This document shows, in pieces, positions 24,781 to 34,446 of a stretch of 64,000 nt of DNA. Both the position numbers and the translations under genes were made by a program. This DNA comes from Alsobacter ponti. GTDB lineage: Bacteria; Pseudomonadota; Alphaproteobacteria; Rhizobiales; Beijerinckiaceae. The stretch lies in contig NZ_JANCLU010000002.1 of the NCBI RefSeq assembly GCF_024294805.1, positions 264,045-328,044 of the forward strand, in the 5' to 3' direction. The notes beneath the pieces are model-generated. The model did no database searches. It saw only the letters and a program-made list of their open reading frames with translations, and was not told where the DNA came from. Numbering within the stretch: position 1 is the stretch's first letter; each line of letters opens with the position of its first letter.

Positions 24781-26055
24781 TCAGCGCATCGCCTCGGCCC
24801 GCGACCGGGCGATCACGCGCTCGCCGATCTTGCGGCCCAGCTCCGCGCCCGCCTCCACGTCGAAGCGTGTGTGGATGCCGGCCCAGATCCGCGCCTCGCC
24901 GGCCTCGCGGCCGAGCGCCAGGATGGCCTCGCGGTCGATCGGAAACGCCTGCGCCAGCACCGTCGCCGCCGCGCTCGACAGGCAGCCATGCGCCGCCGGG
25001 AAGCTCGGGTGGTTCGGCGGCGGGAACAGCGGCTTGACCTCCGGGTCGAGCTGATGCGGCCGGGCGACCCAGTAGGCGTATTTCGCGTCCCAGCAGGCCA
25101 CGGCCGCGTCGCTGAAGGCGATGTTGAGCGCCGCGAGGACGCGCGCGCCTTCGGCCGGCGACGCGCCGGTCTCGAGCAGCTTCTGCCGCGCCAGCTCGTT
25201 CCAGAGCACGTGGGCGCGCGCGCCGCCGTTGACCTCCCAGAATAGCGCGCGGTGGTTGCTGCGCGGGGTCCGCTGGAAGCTCTTCAGCTCGCCGAGCGCC
25301 GCCTTCATGGCCGGCGTGTCGGCATTCGGCGGTGGCGCCGGACGCAGCTCCGACGGGGAGGCCAGAACCCAGGTCCGCCAGCCGGCGGCGGCGGGCGCGA
25401 TGGGGTTGACGCCGGTCCATTGGCCGGGCCCCTCGGGAACCGAGCCGGTCCACTTGGCGTCTGACCCGTCCTGCCGCCCGCGCGCCAGCGCCAGCGCGGC
25501 GACCTTGAGGCCGATCGCCCGACCGGCCTCGACTTGCGCGGGGGTCTCCGCCGCAGCGGCGAGGCGCGCCTGGATCGCCACCTCGGCCCGCGACTCGTTC
25601 AGGGCCTTCCGGGCCGGGAACAGCGCCGCGAGCACCTCGCCGGCGGCGGCCGCCGCCGCGGCTTGCGCGGATGCCGATCCCGGCTGCCGGCGCGCCGCCT
25701 CCATGGCGTCGGCCACGGCGGCGTGGAACAGCGCCAGATGCCGGGCGGCGAGCGGCAGGGTCACGAAGTCCGCCTGCAGCTCCTCCAGCACGATCTCGTT
25801 CCAGCGATAGGCGGGGCCGCCCACCGTCCACCAGCGCAGGCGGGCGGCGTCCTCGGCGCGCGGCTTCGCCGTCGCTTGAGGGGCGGCGGAGCGGGAGGCC
25901 GGCGGCGGGTCGAAGACGGTGTCCGCCGTCACCAGCCAGTAGCTGGCGGGCGAATCCGTTCCGCCGGATGCCGCAGTCGCGGCGGGGGCGGCGAGGGCGG
26001 TTGCGAGCAGCGCGGCGACGAACACGCCGCGCGACCGCGTTCCCAGGGTCGTCAT
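24781..26055 (-). CDS. Vanadium-dependent haloperoxidase/PAP2-like secreted protein
   Basis: A 424-residue protein with a signal peptide (about residues 1-29, cut after ATAA). The helical body carries the three phosphate/vanadate pocket motifs of the haloperoxidase-PAP2 superfamily: Lys-x6-Arg-Pro in DAKYAYWVARP, SFPAAHG in place of PSGH, and an Arg-plus-His motif in ARIWAGIHTRFD. Members either oxidise halides with peroxide or hydrolyse phosphate esters; the sequence does not decide between them. It is periplasmic or exported. It is encoded 23 bp after the methyltransferase on the same strand. Confidence 0.85.
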   Translation of the reverse strand: MTTLGTRSRGVFVAALLATALAAPAATAASGGTDSPASYWLVTADTVFDPPPASRSAAPQATAKPRAEDAARLRWWTVGGPAYRWNEIVLEELQADFVTLPLAARHLALFHAAVADAMEAARRQPGSASAQAAAAAAAGEVLAALFPARKALNESRAEVAIQARLAAAAETPAQVEAGRAIGLKVAALALARGRQDGSDAKWTGSVPEGPGQWTGVNPIAPAAAGWRTWVLASPSELRPAPPPNADTPAMKAALGELKSFQRTPRSNHRALFWEVNGGARAHVLWNELARQKLLETGASPAEGARVLAALNIAFSDAAVACWDAKYAYWVARPHQLDPEVKPLFPPPNHPSFPAAHGCLSSAAATVLAQAFPIDREAILALGREAGEARIWAGIHTRFDVEAGAELGRKIGERVIARSRAEAMR

Positions 26056-26078
26056 GTCGATCTCTCCTGTCGCGAGCG

Positions 26079-26912
26079 TCAGCGGCGCGTGATGACCGCT
26101 TCGAGGTATTCGCTGGGGACGACGAGCGTGCCGTCGCCGGCGGTGTTGAAGCTGTCGATCAGCGCCAGCAGATCCGCCTCCAGGGCGTTGCGGGCGGTCA
26201 CGTCGAGCGCGGCGAAGGCCTTCAGCACCGGGCCGTAATAGGAGCGGAACACCTGCACCCAGTGGTCGGGCGAGCGGTAGCGGAACACGAAGGCGCGGCG
26301 CGCCGTGCGCACCTCGGCGCGCGCTCCGAACAGCTCCTGCAGATGCGCGTCCGTGCCCCACAGCGACGGGGGCCTCACGCCGGCCGGCGGCGGCGCGTAG
26401 CGGCCGACGACCTTGAAGAGCTGTCCGACGAAGCCGTCGGGCGTCCAGTTCGCCAGCCCGATCTTGCCGCCCGGCCGCACCACCCGCAGCATCTCGCTGG
26501 AGGACGCGGCGTGGTCCGGCGCGAACATCACGCCGAAGGTGGAGAGCACGACGTCGAAACTGTCGCTGCCGAACGGCAGGTTCTCGGCGTCGGCCTCGCG
26601 GAACACCACGGTCAGGCCTTCGGCGTGGGCGCGTTCGCGTCCGCGCTCCAGCAGCGCGCCGACATAGTCGGTCGACACGACCGAGGCGAAGCGCCGCGCC
26701 GCCGCCAGCGTGGCGTTGCCGTTGCCGGCGGCGACGTCGAGCACGTGGTCGGTGCTGCGCAGGTCGACCGCCTCGCACAGCATCTCGCCGACGATCTGCA
26801 GCGTCGTGCCGACGATGGCGTAGTCGCCGGAGCTCCACGCCGCCTGCTGGCGCTGCTTGATAGGCGCGAAGCCGGCGCGCTCGGAAGAAGTCATCTCGTG
26901 AAGGGTCATCAT
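26079..26912 (-). CDS. Class I SAM-dependent methyltransferase
   Basis: A 277-residue UbiE/type 11-like methyltransferase. SAM motif I is VLDVAAGNGNATLAAARRF (~58-76), the acidic residue after strand 2 is in STDYVG, motif II is ADAENLPFGSDSFDVVLSTFGVMFAPD and motif III is EMLRVVRPGGKIGLANWTP. Two tandem ATGs (26912 and 26909) follow GGGAGG; the second has better spacing. Substrate unknown. It diverges from an AraC regulator and probably forms an operon with the haloperoxidase-like gene. The protein at 38624-39439 is a related methyltransferase. Confidence 0.9.
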   Translation of the reverse strand: MMTLHEMTSSERAGFAPIKQRQQAAWSSGDYAIVGTTLQIVGEMLCEAVDLRSTDHVLDVAAGNGNATLAAARRFASVVSTDYVGALLERGRERAHAEGLTVVFREADAENLPFGSDSFDVVLSTFGVMFAPDHAASSSEMLRVVRPGGKIGLANWTPDGFVGQLFKVVGRYAPPPAGVRPPSLWGTDAHLQELFGARAEVRTARRAFVFRYRSPDHWVQVFRSYYGPVLKAFAALDVTARNALEADLLALIDSFNTAGDGTLVVPSEYLEAVITRR

Positions 26913-27001
26913 CGCCTCCCTTTCGAAGAGGGTTCGGAAAATCCGAAGCTGTAGCCCCGCCGTCCGCGCAAGTTGTCGCGGAGACGTGGACTGCGGAGTG
27001 G

Positions 27002-27072
27002 TCGGCGAAATCTCGAATTGCGGGAGCGGGGGAGCCCGGTTAGGGTCGCCGCTCGGCCAAAACATTCGCCGA
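27002..27072. promoter_or_regulatory. Distant inverted half-sites in the AraC/methyltransferase divergent region
   Basis: TCGGCGAA (27002-27009) and its exact reverse complement TTCGCCGA (27065-27072) lie 63 bp apart centre to centre, about six helical turns. They sit in the 201-bp gap between the methyltransferase and AraC genes. Separated half-sites suit a looping AraC-type regulator; an 8-bp match could also be chance. Confidence 0.4.
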
Positions 27073-27113
27073 ATTCACGACACAATGGGTATGATTGGAG
27101 GCGTGATCTCTCA

Positions 27114-28163
27114 ATGACCGGAACGCCGCCTTCATTTGCAGGGACGCCGGACGCCCAGGAAGCCAAGCTCGACGTGCTCGCCGAGATGCTGCGCACCGTG
27201 CGGCTGAATGGCTCGGTGTTTCTCAACGCGTGCTTTTCCGCACCTTTCGGCATCGTGTCGCCGCGGCAGTACGACGCCCGCGCGCCGATGGCGCACCTGC
27301 GCCACATCAGCATCTTCCACCTCATCGCCGCCGGCTCGTGCACCGTCGAGCTCGCCACGGGGGAACGACGCGGCGTCTCGGCGGGCGACGTGCTGCTGAT
27401 TCCGTTCGCCGACGCGCATCGCTTCTGGCGCGGCGAGGTCGAGTCGATGACGCAGGCGGAGGACGTGATCCGTCCCGGGCCGGTGCGCGGCATGTGGACC
27501 GTCAACCACGGCGGCGGCGGCGAGGAGACCCGCATGGTCTGCGGCTTCCTCGAATCCGCCGAGGTGCTGTCGACGCCGGTGTTCCGCTCCCTGCCGCCGC
27601 TGCTCGTGCACCGCACCGACGACGGCGGGGTAAGCGCGCTGCTCACTTCCACCGTGCGCAACATCCTCGTGCTGGCCGACACGGCCGCGCCCGGCACCGA
27701 GTTCACGCTGGGCCGCCTGATGGAGCTGCTGTTTCTCGAGGTGCTTCGCCACCACGCCGCCGGGCTGCCGCCGGGCGCGCGCGGCTGGTTCGCGGCCCTG
27801 AACGACCCGATCCTCTCCCGCGCCCTCCAGCTCGTGCATGCCGAGCCCGCCCGGCGCTGGACGGTGGACGACCTGGCGCGGCTGGCGGGCGCGTCGCGCA
27901 CCGTGCTGGCGGAACGCTTCAACGCCGTGCTCGGCCAGGCGCCGATCGAGTACGTCACCGGCTGGCGCATGCAGATCGCGGCCGATCTCCTGCGCGCCGG
28001 AAAACAGGGCATGGCCGAGGTGGCGGCGGAGGTCGGTTACGAATCCGAGGCCGCGTTCAACCGCGCGTTCAAGCGCGTCACCGGCGTCACGCCCGGGCGC
28101 TGGCGCGACGGCGAAGCGCCCGCGCCCTCGGACCCGAACGTGGTGCGCGTCGGGACCGGCTGA
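27114..28163 (+). CDS. AraC family transcriptional regulator with cupin sensor
   Basis: A 349-residue regulator. The N-terminal half (~10-220) is a cupin_6-type sensor (HLRHISIFHLIAAGSCTVEL, GDVLLIPFADAHRFW). The C-terminal ~100 residues hold two HTH motifs: WTVDDLARLAGASRTVLAERFNAVLG and MAEVAAEVGYESEAAFNRAFKRVTGVTPGRWR. I start at ATG 27114; GGAGG is 12 bases upstream, somewhat far, and an upstream in-frame extension is arginine-rich and unlike the family. It diverges from the methyltransferase/haloperoxidase operon and may control it. Its stop abuts the stop of the giant regulator gene with no gap. Confidence 0.9.
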   Translation: MTGTPPSFAGTPDAQEAKLDVLAEMLRTVRLNGSVFLNACFSAPFGIVSPRQYDARAPMAHLRHISIFHLIAAGSCTVELATGERRGVSAGDVLLIPFADAHRFWRGEVESMTQAEDVIRPGPVRGMWTVNHGGGGEETRMVCGFLESAEVLSTPVFRSLPPLLVHRTDDGGVSALLTSTVRNILVLADTAAPGTEFTLGRLMELLFLEVLRHHAAGLPPGARGWFAALNDPILSRALQLVHAEPARRWTVDDLARLAGASRTVLAERFNAVLGQAPIEYVTGWRMQIAADLLRAGKQGMAEVAAEVGYESEAAFNRAFKRVTGVTPGRWRDGEAPAPSDPNVVRVGTG

Positions 28164-31100
28164 TCACAGCAGGCCGCGCGCCTCGTGGCTCTCGGCGGTG
28201 CCGGCAAGCTGCCCGATCAGGCCGGAGTAGGGGGCGAGCGTGTCGCGCGCCTCGGCGTGGCGACGATGGCGGGCGAGGTGGCGCGCCAACTGCGTCGCCG
28301 CGCGCAACTCGCCGACGGAGGCGTGCTGGCGGCCCGCCGAGCGGATGGCCGAGCGCAGCAGCGCCTCGACCTCCTCGGGGGCCGCGCCCGAGCCGGCCAG
28401 GATCTCGGCCTTGATGCGCAGGAATTCGGAGAACTGGAAGCGCGCCCCGTTGCGGCGCGCGCTCGCCAGCGCCTCCTCGACGAGCGCCAGGGCGCGGCCC
28501 TGGTCGCCGGTGCGGGCGACGGTCTCGGCCATCAACGCCAGGAAATAGGGCAGGCCCATCTCCGCGCCCGTGGCTCGGATCGCCTCGACGCCCTCCGACA
28601 TCGCCGCGAGGCCGGCGCGTGCGTCGCCCAGATGGGCCATCGCCCAGCCGGCCTGGAACCGTCCTTGCGAGCGCAGCAGAGGCAGCGAGAACTCGTCGCA
28701 GAGATCGACGACGCGCTCGGCCCATTCGAGGCAGCGCGCCGGCTCCGAACGGAACAGGTGCAGGTAGCTCATGCCCCAGTAGGCGATGGCGGTGGTCAGC
28801 GGATGGGCCAGCTTCTCGGCGAGGTCGACCGCCTCGCGGCAGGCCTCGTCGGCGGGCAGCAGCTTGCCCTGCTGCCAGTAGGCGAGCCCGGCGAAGCAGC
28901 GGCAGCACACGCCGGGGTCGTGGCCGGAATAGAGATAGGTGAGGCCGTGGTGGCTCTCGGGCCGGTAGATGGCGCGCGACCGCTCGGCGCTGTCGATGGC
29001 CGTGTCGTACTCGCCCATGAACAGGCCGTTGGTCCACTCCATGTGGTGCGTTTCGATCACCAGCCCTTCGTCGTTGGTGCCGCGCGAGAGTTCCTGGCAG
29101 CGCAGCGTCACGTCGCGCGCCGCCCGGGGCTGGCCGCCGATCATGTAGTACTGCGCGCGCCCGCGCAGCACGACGTACAGTTCGGAGGTGTCGTCGAGCA
29201 GATTGCAGAGCTCTTCAGCCCTGGCGCAGGCCTGTCCGACTTCCGGCGAGCCCCAGCCGCGCGCCGCCATCCAGGCGAGGCCGCGCGCCTTCTGCAGGTC
29301 GAGTTCGAGTCGATGCCGGTCCTGCGACTCGGGCAGGCGGGCGACCGCCTCCAGGCCGCGCTCCGCGAAGGTGAGGGCGGTGCCGTGGGCCGAGCGCGCC
29401 AGCGCCTTGCGCGCCGCCCGCACGAGGTAATGCGCCGCCTTGTCCCACGCCTCGGCGCGCAGCGCGTGCTCGGCCAGCCTCTCGACGAAGGCGTCGCCAG
29501 CGGCGGTCTGCTCCATCGCCTCCACCAGCCGCGCGTTGAGGTCGCGCCGCCGCTCGGCGAGCAGCCCACCGTGGACGACCTCCTGGATCAAAGCGTGCCG
29601 AAACGCCCAGTGGCGCGCCGGGCCGGACGCCCGCTCGACCAGGAAGCCTTCGTCCACCAGCGCCTCCAGGCGGCGCTCCACCGTCGCCTCGTCGAGGCCC
29701 GCGAGCCGGGCCAGCAGGTCGGGCCGGATCTCGCGGCCGATCACCGAGGAGGCTTGCAGGATGCGGCGATCCTGCTCGTCCAGCTTGCCCAGGCGCGCGG
29801 CGATCACCGATTGCACCGACATGGGAACGACGAGCGCATCCACGTCGCCGCGCGCCGTGTAGGCTCCGGCGCGGCCGGCCAGCCGGCCGCTCTGCGCCAT
29901 CTCGCCGATCACCTCCTCGATGAAGAGTGGCACGCCGCCGGTGCGCTCGGCGATGGCGCGGGCGAGAGGCGCGACGCTCGGGTCGTCGCCGAGGATCGAC
30001 GTAGCGAAAGCGAGGGCGGTCGCCGGGTCCAGCGGTTGCAGCGCGATGCGGGTGACGTGGCCGTCGCCAAGCCACGACATCTCGGGGTCCGCCCGCGAGG
30101 TCGCGAGCGCCAGCACCTTCTCGCCCGCCACCCAGGCGAGGATGCGCCGCACGGCCGCGAGGCTCTGCGCGTCCGCCCAGTGCAGGTCCTCGATCAGCAG
30201 CGCGACGGGCGCGCGCGCCGCGACGGCGGACAGCGAGGCGAGCGCCGCGTCCTCGACGCGGCGGGCGCGGGCGGGGGCCGACAGCGCGTTCCAGGATGGG
30301 TCCGGCACCGGCAGGTCGAGGACGAACAGGAGCGGCGACAGCAGGTCGGCGGCGCGGTCCTCGAGCACGGCCGCGATGCCGCGCGTCGCCGCCTCGGCGT
30401 CCGCGTTCCGGTCGACGCCGAACAGCGACCTCAACAGCTTCTTCATCAGCCCCCAGGGGCTGTCGCCGTCGAGCTCCAGCGCACCGCACTCCACCTTGGC
30501 GAAATCGGCCAGGTCCTCCGACGCCAGGAACTCGTGCGCGAGGCGCGACTTGCCGAACCCGGCCTCGCCCGTGAGCGCCACGGCCTGGCCGGCGCCGCCG
30601 CGCACGTGGCGAGCGAGGTCGCGCAGCGCGCGCATCTCGGCCTCGCGCCCGACCAGCCGGTTGTCGACGGCGCGCGCCCGCAATTGCCAGCGCGAGGTTC
30701 CGCTGCGCTCCGCGACGAGCTCGAAAACGGCCCAGTCCTCGGGAAAGGCGGGACAGGCGGCGTGCTCCAGTCGCGTGAGGCGGGCGTAGCCGCCGACCGC
30801 GTGGCGCGCGCGATCCGTCACCGCGATGACGCCCCGTTGCAAAGCGTGCACCAGCCGGCGCGCCACCTGCACGGGCGATCCGCTCACTTCCGGCCGGCCG
30901 CGCTCGCCGTCGCGGCGCGCGCGCACCACCGCCTCGCCGGAATCGATGCCGATGCGCAGCGTCATGGTCGAGTCCGCCAACGCCTCGAACGCCGCCTGCA
31001 TCGCGAGCGCCGCGCGGCAAGCCTGCAAGGCGTGGTCCTCGGTCGCCGTCTCGGCCCCGAAGGCTACGGTGATCTCGTTGGGCCCGGCCCCGACCACGGT

Positions 31101-32828
31101 GCCTCCGTGCGCCGCGACGATGGCGCGGGAGCGCTCCCGCAGCGGCGTCAGCTCGGCCTCCTCGGGATCGGTGAAGTCGAGCAAGGAATCCGGGTTGACC
31201 ACCTCGGCGGTCAGCACCGTCACCTGCCGCCGGCCCTCGGTCGTCGCGGCCGGCCGCGCCGGCGCGGCGTTGACGGCGGCCGTGAAGCCGCGCACCTCAC
31301 GCAGGAACGTGTGGAAGGCCGGCTCGTCTCCGGACAGGATGTGGTTGGCCGTGTCGAGCGCCACGAAGCGCGCGTTGGGAATCCCCGTCGCCAAGGCGCG
31401 CCCGGACTCGAACGGGGCCACCTGATCGCGGGCGCCGTGCAGCACCAGCGTCGGAGCCGTGACCCGGCCCAGCAGCGCGGTGACGTCGATGTCGGCGAAC
31501 ATGCTCTGCAGCCGCCACGCGTTCTCGGGCGACACGGTCATCCGCTGCAGCTCGTCGAAGCTGGCGATCTGGTCCGGCGACGCGCCGGGGATGAAGCGCG
31601 CGGTGAAGAGCTGGCGGAAGATCGGATTGTTCTGGCCCCAGCCGGCGCGCATCAGCGTCGCCAGCGCCTCGCGCGTGGCGATCTCGCCCGGATCGCCGCG
31701 CTTGCGCCAGCCGCGCACGTAGCCGCCGTAGAGGATCAGGCCGGCGACGCGCTCGGGGTGGCGGATGGCGTAGGCGACAGACACGGCGCAGCTCTGCGAC
31801 ACGCCCAGCAGGGTGAAGCGCTCGAGCCCGGCGGCGTCGACGACGCTGGCGAGATCGGACACCATCGCCTCGAACGAGATGTCGGCGACGTTCCAGTCCG
31901 ACAGGCCGTTGCCGCGCTCGTCGTAGCGGATCAGCCGGTTCTCGCGGCTCAATTCCTCCATCCAGTGCCGCCAGACGGGGCTGCGCCAATCGTGCTGCAC
32001 GTGCGACATCCAATGCGCCGCGCGCACGATGGGCGGGCCCTCGCCCGAGACCGCGTAGGCGATGCGCACGCCGTCGCCGGCGGTGCAGAAGCGGATGGTC
32101 TGCTCTTTGTCGACGGCCGGAAGCGGAGCGGCTTCCTCCGGCCGCGCCGACGGCGCGGGAGGCTCCGGCGGCGGCGCGGCGACGGTAACCGCGGCGGGCC
32201 GCCGGCCGCGGTCGCGCGCCGCCTCGGCCAGCTCTTCGACGCGCGCGGCGAGCACGGCGTCGTCGGGGTCGAGCATGTGGAGACGGTGCGCGAAGGCGAG
32301 CGCGCGTTCGGGGTCGTCGGCCAGCCGCTCCACCAGCGTCCGCAGCACGCGCAGACGCAGCACGCCGATCGCATCGGCGTGGAAGGTGCGCCACGCCTCG
32401 AAATCAGGGCAGCGCGGGAATGACAAGTCCTCGAGGAATTCGCCCCGGAACAGGTCGGCCAGCGTGCACAGCCGGTCGGTCGGCAACGCGGCGACGTCGT
32501 CCGGCTTGAGCGCGGCGAGCTCGGAGAAGTCGACCTCGATGTCCCCGAAATCGAGCTGGACGGTGTTGCGGTCCGCCATCACGCGGTCGCGGCCGTCGCC
32601 GTTCAGAACCTGGCGGATCTTGGAGAGGCTCCAGCGCAGCGCGCCGCGCGGATCGTCGGGAACCTCCCAGAACATCTCGCACAGGCGCTCGCGGCGCTGC
32701 GGCCGCCCGGCGACGGCGAGGAACGCGAGCAGCGCGCGCGTCTTGCGCGAGGGCGGCAGCTGGACGACGTCCTCGCCCCGCGTCACCTGCAACTCGCCCA
32801 GGACGCCGATGGTCAGCCTTGCGGTCAT
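28164..32828 (-). CDS. Giant multidomain regulator: BTAD, alpha/beta hydrolase, degenerate cyclase, AAA ATPase, TPR
   Basis: A 1554-residue protein. Residues 1-~200 are an SARP/BTAD-type DNA-binding and activator module (RKTRALLAFLAVAGRPQRRERLCEMFW, RWSLSKIRQVL). About 240-510 is an alpha/beta hydrolase with Ser344 in GVSQS, Asp468 and His496; the last Gly of GxSxG is Ser. About 533-700 is a class III cyclase fold whose metal Asp is Glu542 (TAEVV) and whose GD hairpin is replaced by GPNE, so it is probably inactive. About 722-1000 is a signalling ATPase with Walker A GEAGFGKS (754-761) and Walker B LLIED (877-881), then helical and TPR repeats to the end. It is likely a cytoplasmic one-component sensor-activator; effector and targets are unknown. 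Long antisense frames on the plus strand are shadows. Confidence 0.9.
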   Translation of the reverse strand: MTARLTIGVLGELQVTRGEDVVQLPPSRKTRALLAFLAVAGRPQRRERLCEMFWEVPDDPRGALRWSLSKIRQVLNGDGRDRVMADRNTVQLDFGDIEVDFSELAALKPDDVAALPTDRLCTLADLFRGEFLEDLSFPRCPDFEAWRTFHADAIGVLRLRVLRTLVERLADDPERALAFAHRLHMLDPDDAVLAARVEELAEAARDRGRRPAAVTVAAPPPEPPAPSARPEEAAPLPAVDKEQTIRFCTAGDGVRIAYAVSGEGPPIVRAAHWMSHVQHDWRSPVWRHWMEELSRENRLIRYDERGNGLSDWNVADISFEAMVSDLASVVDAAGLERFTLLGVSQSCAVSVAYAIRHPERVAGLILYGGYVRGWRKRGDPGEIATREALATLMRAGWGQNNPIFRQLFTARFIPGASPDQIASFDELQRMTVSPENAWRLQSMFADIDVTALLGRVTAPTLVLHGARDQVAPFESGRALATGIPNARFVALDTANHILSGDEPAFHTFLREVRGFTAAVNAAPARPAATTEGRRQVTVLTAEVVNPDSLLDFTDPEEAELTPLRERSRAIVAAHGGTVVGAGPNEITVAFGAETATEDHALQACRAALAMQAAFEALADSTMTLRIGIDSGEAVVRARRDGERGRPEVSGSPVQVARRLVHALQRGVIAVTDRARHAVGGYARLTRLEHAACPAFPEDWAVFELVAERSGTSRWQLRARAVDNRLVGREAEMRALRDLARHVRGGAGQAVALTGEAGFGKSRLAHEFLASEDLADFAKVECGALELDGDSPWGLMKKLLRSLFGVDRNADAEAATRGIAAVLEDRAADLLSPLLFVLDLPVPDPSWNALSAPARARRVEDAALASLSAVAARAPVALLIEDLHWADAQSLAAVRRILAWVAGEKVLALATSRADPEMSWLGDGHVTRIALQPLDPATALAFATSILGDDPSVAPLARAIAERTGGVPLFIEEVIGEMAQSGRLAGRAGAYTARGDVDALVVPMSVQSVIAARLGKLDEQDRRILQASSVIGREIRPDLLARLAGLDEATVERRLEALVDEGFLVERASGPARHWAFRHALIQEVVHGGLLAERRRDLNARLVEAMEQTAAGDAFVERLAEHALRAEAWDKAAHYLVRAARKALARSAHGTALTFAERGLEAVARLPESQDRHRLELDLQKARGLAWMAARGWGSPEVGQACARAEELCNLLDDTSELYVVLRGRAQYYMIGGQPRAARDVTLRCQELSRGTNDEGLVIETHHMEWTNGLFMGEYDTAIDSAERSRAIYRPESHHGLTYLYSGHDPGVCCRCFAGLAYWQQGKLLPADEACREAVDLAEKLAHPLTTAIAYWGMSYLHLFRSEPARCLEWAERVVDLCDEFSLPLLRSQGRFQAGWAMAHLGDARAGLAAMSEGVEAIRATGAEMGLPYFLALMAETVARTGDQGRALALVEEALASARRNGARFQFSEFLRIKAEILAGSGAAPEEVEALLRSAIRSAGRQHASVGELRAATQLARHLARHRRHAEARDTLAPYSGLIGQLAGTAESHEARGLL

Positions 32829-33141
32829 CGCTCGATCCGTTCCCCCGGGGCGGGCAGCCGCCCCCCGTCCTCCGTCAGTCCGCGGACCCGTCGAGCGCCG
32901 CGGCCGTCGCGGGCGGAGCGCCGCGACTTCGCGCCACGTTGCGGGCGTCGGATTCCGATGTCAGCCCGTTTCCAGCGGTCGCGACAAGATTAGCGCCGCC
33001 TTCAATTCGGTTCCAGCGCCGTTGAATGCGACCCGGAAAGCGGCGAACATTCGAAATTGACGAATGTGTCGCGCCTGGTTGTACGCCGAATATTACGTCC
33101 GGCACCGTTGTCACCTTGGCCGAACCCGGGAGCGCGGCGAG
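32829..33141. promoter_or_regulatory. 313-bp intergenic region with a perfect inverted repeat
   Basis: This gap between the monooxygenase stop and the giant regulator start holds no convincing gene. It contains a perfect inverted repeat ACATTCG (33047-33053) / CGAATGT (33061-33067) with a 7-base spacer, about 220 bp upstream of the regulator ATG. It may be an operator for the BTAD protein or another factor. AT content rises around 32985-33110 relative to the genes, as expected for a promoter. Confidence 0.45.
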
Positions 33142-34383
33142 TCAAGCGGCGTCCCGGGCGGCGCGGAGACTGTCACGGATGCGCGCGGCGAGCGCGTGCG
33201 CGTCCGCACCCACGCCGTCGATGAACGTCGATTTCCGGCGGGACTGGAACGGCATGCCGAGCACGTAGAGGCCCGGGCAGGGCGTCACGCCGTCGGCGTG
33301 GACGATTTCGCCGTCGCCATCGAGCACGGGAATGTCGAGCCAGGAATAGTCGCGGCAGAATCCCGTCGCCCAGAGCACGGTGCGGATCTCCTCCCGCGCG
33401 AGGTCGATGTCGGCGAGGCCGTCGCCGAGGTCCGGCGCGGCATGTGCGCCGGCGCACGGCGAGGCGAAGCCCTGCAATTCGTCGGCGAAAGCATCGATGC
33501 GGGCGAGAAGCCGCGCCAGCTTGGCGTCGGCGCGCGTCACGTGCTCCCTCAGGTCCGGGCCGAAGCGCACCCGCGTCCCCTCGACCGCGGCGACACGCCC
33601 GGCGATGCGCACGCCCAGCGCGGCGAGGGAGGCCAGGCCGACGTCGCGGTTCTCCGGCGTCCCCACGAGCTGGAGGGACGTCTGCCGGCGCGCGGCCTCG
33701 GGGGACATCGACGCGGGGCGGGGCTCGTCGAGGATGCCGGAGCGGTCCAGCCACCACATAATGTCGCGGCCGCGATAGCGGCGCGGCACGCGCGTGTGGC
33801 GGCCGACGGCGAGGACGACGCGCCGTCCGGCCCGCCGCAGCTCGTCGGCGAGCTGCACGCCGGTCGCCGACGCGCCGACCACGAGGACGCCGCCTTGCGG
33901 AGTGTCCTCGGGCGAGCGGTAGGTTTCGGTGGTGAGTTGCAGGATGGAGCCGGGCAGGGCGGAGGCGAGGGCCGGCACGTAGGGCCGGTCGCACGCGCCG
34001 GTGGCGACCACCACGCCGCGCGCGCGCAACTCGCCGGCGTCGCCGCTCACGCAGAAGCCGCCCGCCAGACGCGTCACGCGACGCACGTCGGCGTTCTCGA
34101 CGACCGGCGCGCCGAAGCTCGACCGGTAGAGATCGAGCATCGCCGCCACGTCGCGCGCCTGCATGAAGCCATGCGGGTCCGGCCCCTCGTAGGCGAAGCC
34201 CGGCAGGCGGGTCATCCAGTTCGGCGTCAGCAGGCGCAGCGAATCCCAGCGCGCGCGCCAGCGCTCGGCGACCCGGCCGCGTTCCAGCAGCACGTGGTCG
34301 ATCCCCGCGCCGGTCAGGCAGCGGCTCATCGCGAGCCCTGCCTGGCCCGCGCCGATGATGACGATGTCGGTGGTGCGCGTCAT
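33142..34383 (-). CDS. Flavin-containing monooxygenase-like FAD/NAD(P)-binding oxidoreductase
   Basis: A 413-residue flavoprotein with two Rossmann motifs: FAD at the N-terminus (IVIIGAGQAGLAMSRCL) and NADPH in the middle (VLVVGASATGVQLADELRRAG), plus the linking ATGACDRPYVPALA and a C-terminal LWATGFCRDYSWLDIPVLD. It resembles YcnE/CzcO-type and indole-acetaldoxime (YUCCA-like) monooxygenases that oxygenate nitrogen- or sulphur-containing compounds; the substrate is not deducible. It is 63 bp downstream of the OsmC gene on the same strand. The region 34390-34445 between them is GC-rich without a clear terminator. Confidence 0.87.
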   Translation of the reverse strand: MTRTTDIVIIGAGQAGLAMSRCLTGAGIDHVLLERGRVAERWRARWDSLRLLTPNWMTRLPGFAYEGPDPHGFMQARDVAAMLDLYRSSFGAPVVENADVRRVTRLAGGFCVSGDAGELRARGVVVATGACDRPYVPALASALPGSILQLTTETYRSPEDTPQGGVLVVGASATGVQLADELRRAGRRVVLAVGRHTRVPRRYRGRDIMWWLDRSGILDEPRPASMSPEAARRQTSLQLVGTPENRDVGLASLAALGVRIAGRVAAVEGTRVRFGPDLREHVTRADAKLARLLARIDAFADELQGFASPCAGAHAAPDLGDGLADIDLAREEIRTVLWATGFCRDYSWLDIPVLDGDGEIVHADGVTPCPGLYVLGMPFQSRRKSTFIDGVGADAHALAARIRDSLRAARDAA

Positions 34384-34446
34384 GGTCCGGGATTCCGAAG
34401 GTGGGCGCGCCGCCCCGGCGCGGGGGCCGGGGCGGCGAGGGGCGGG

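Noticed and set aside
28185-32423. 1412-residue plus-strand open frame
   Set aside because: Antisense of the multidomain regulator, which has clear conserved domains on the other strand.
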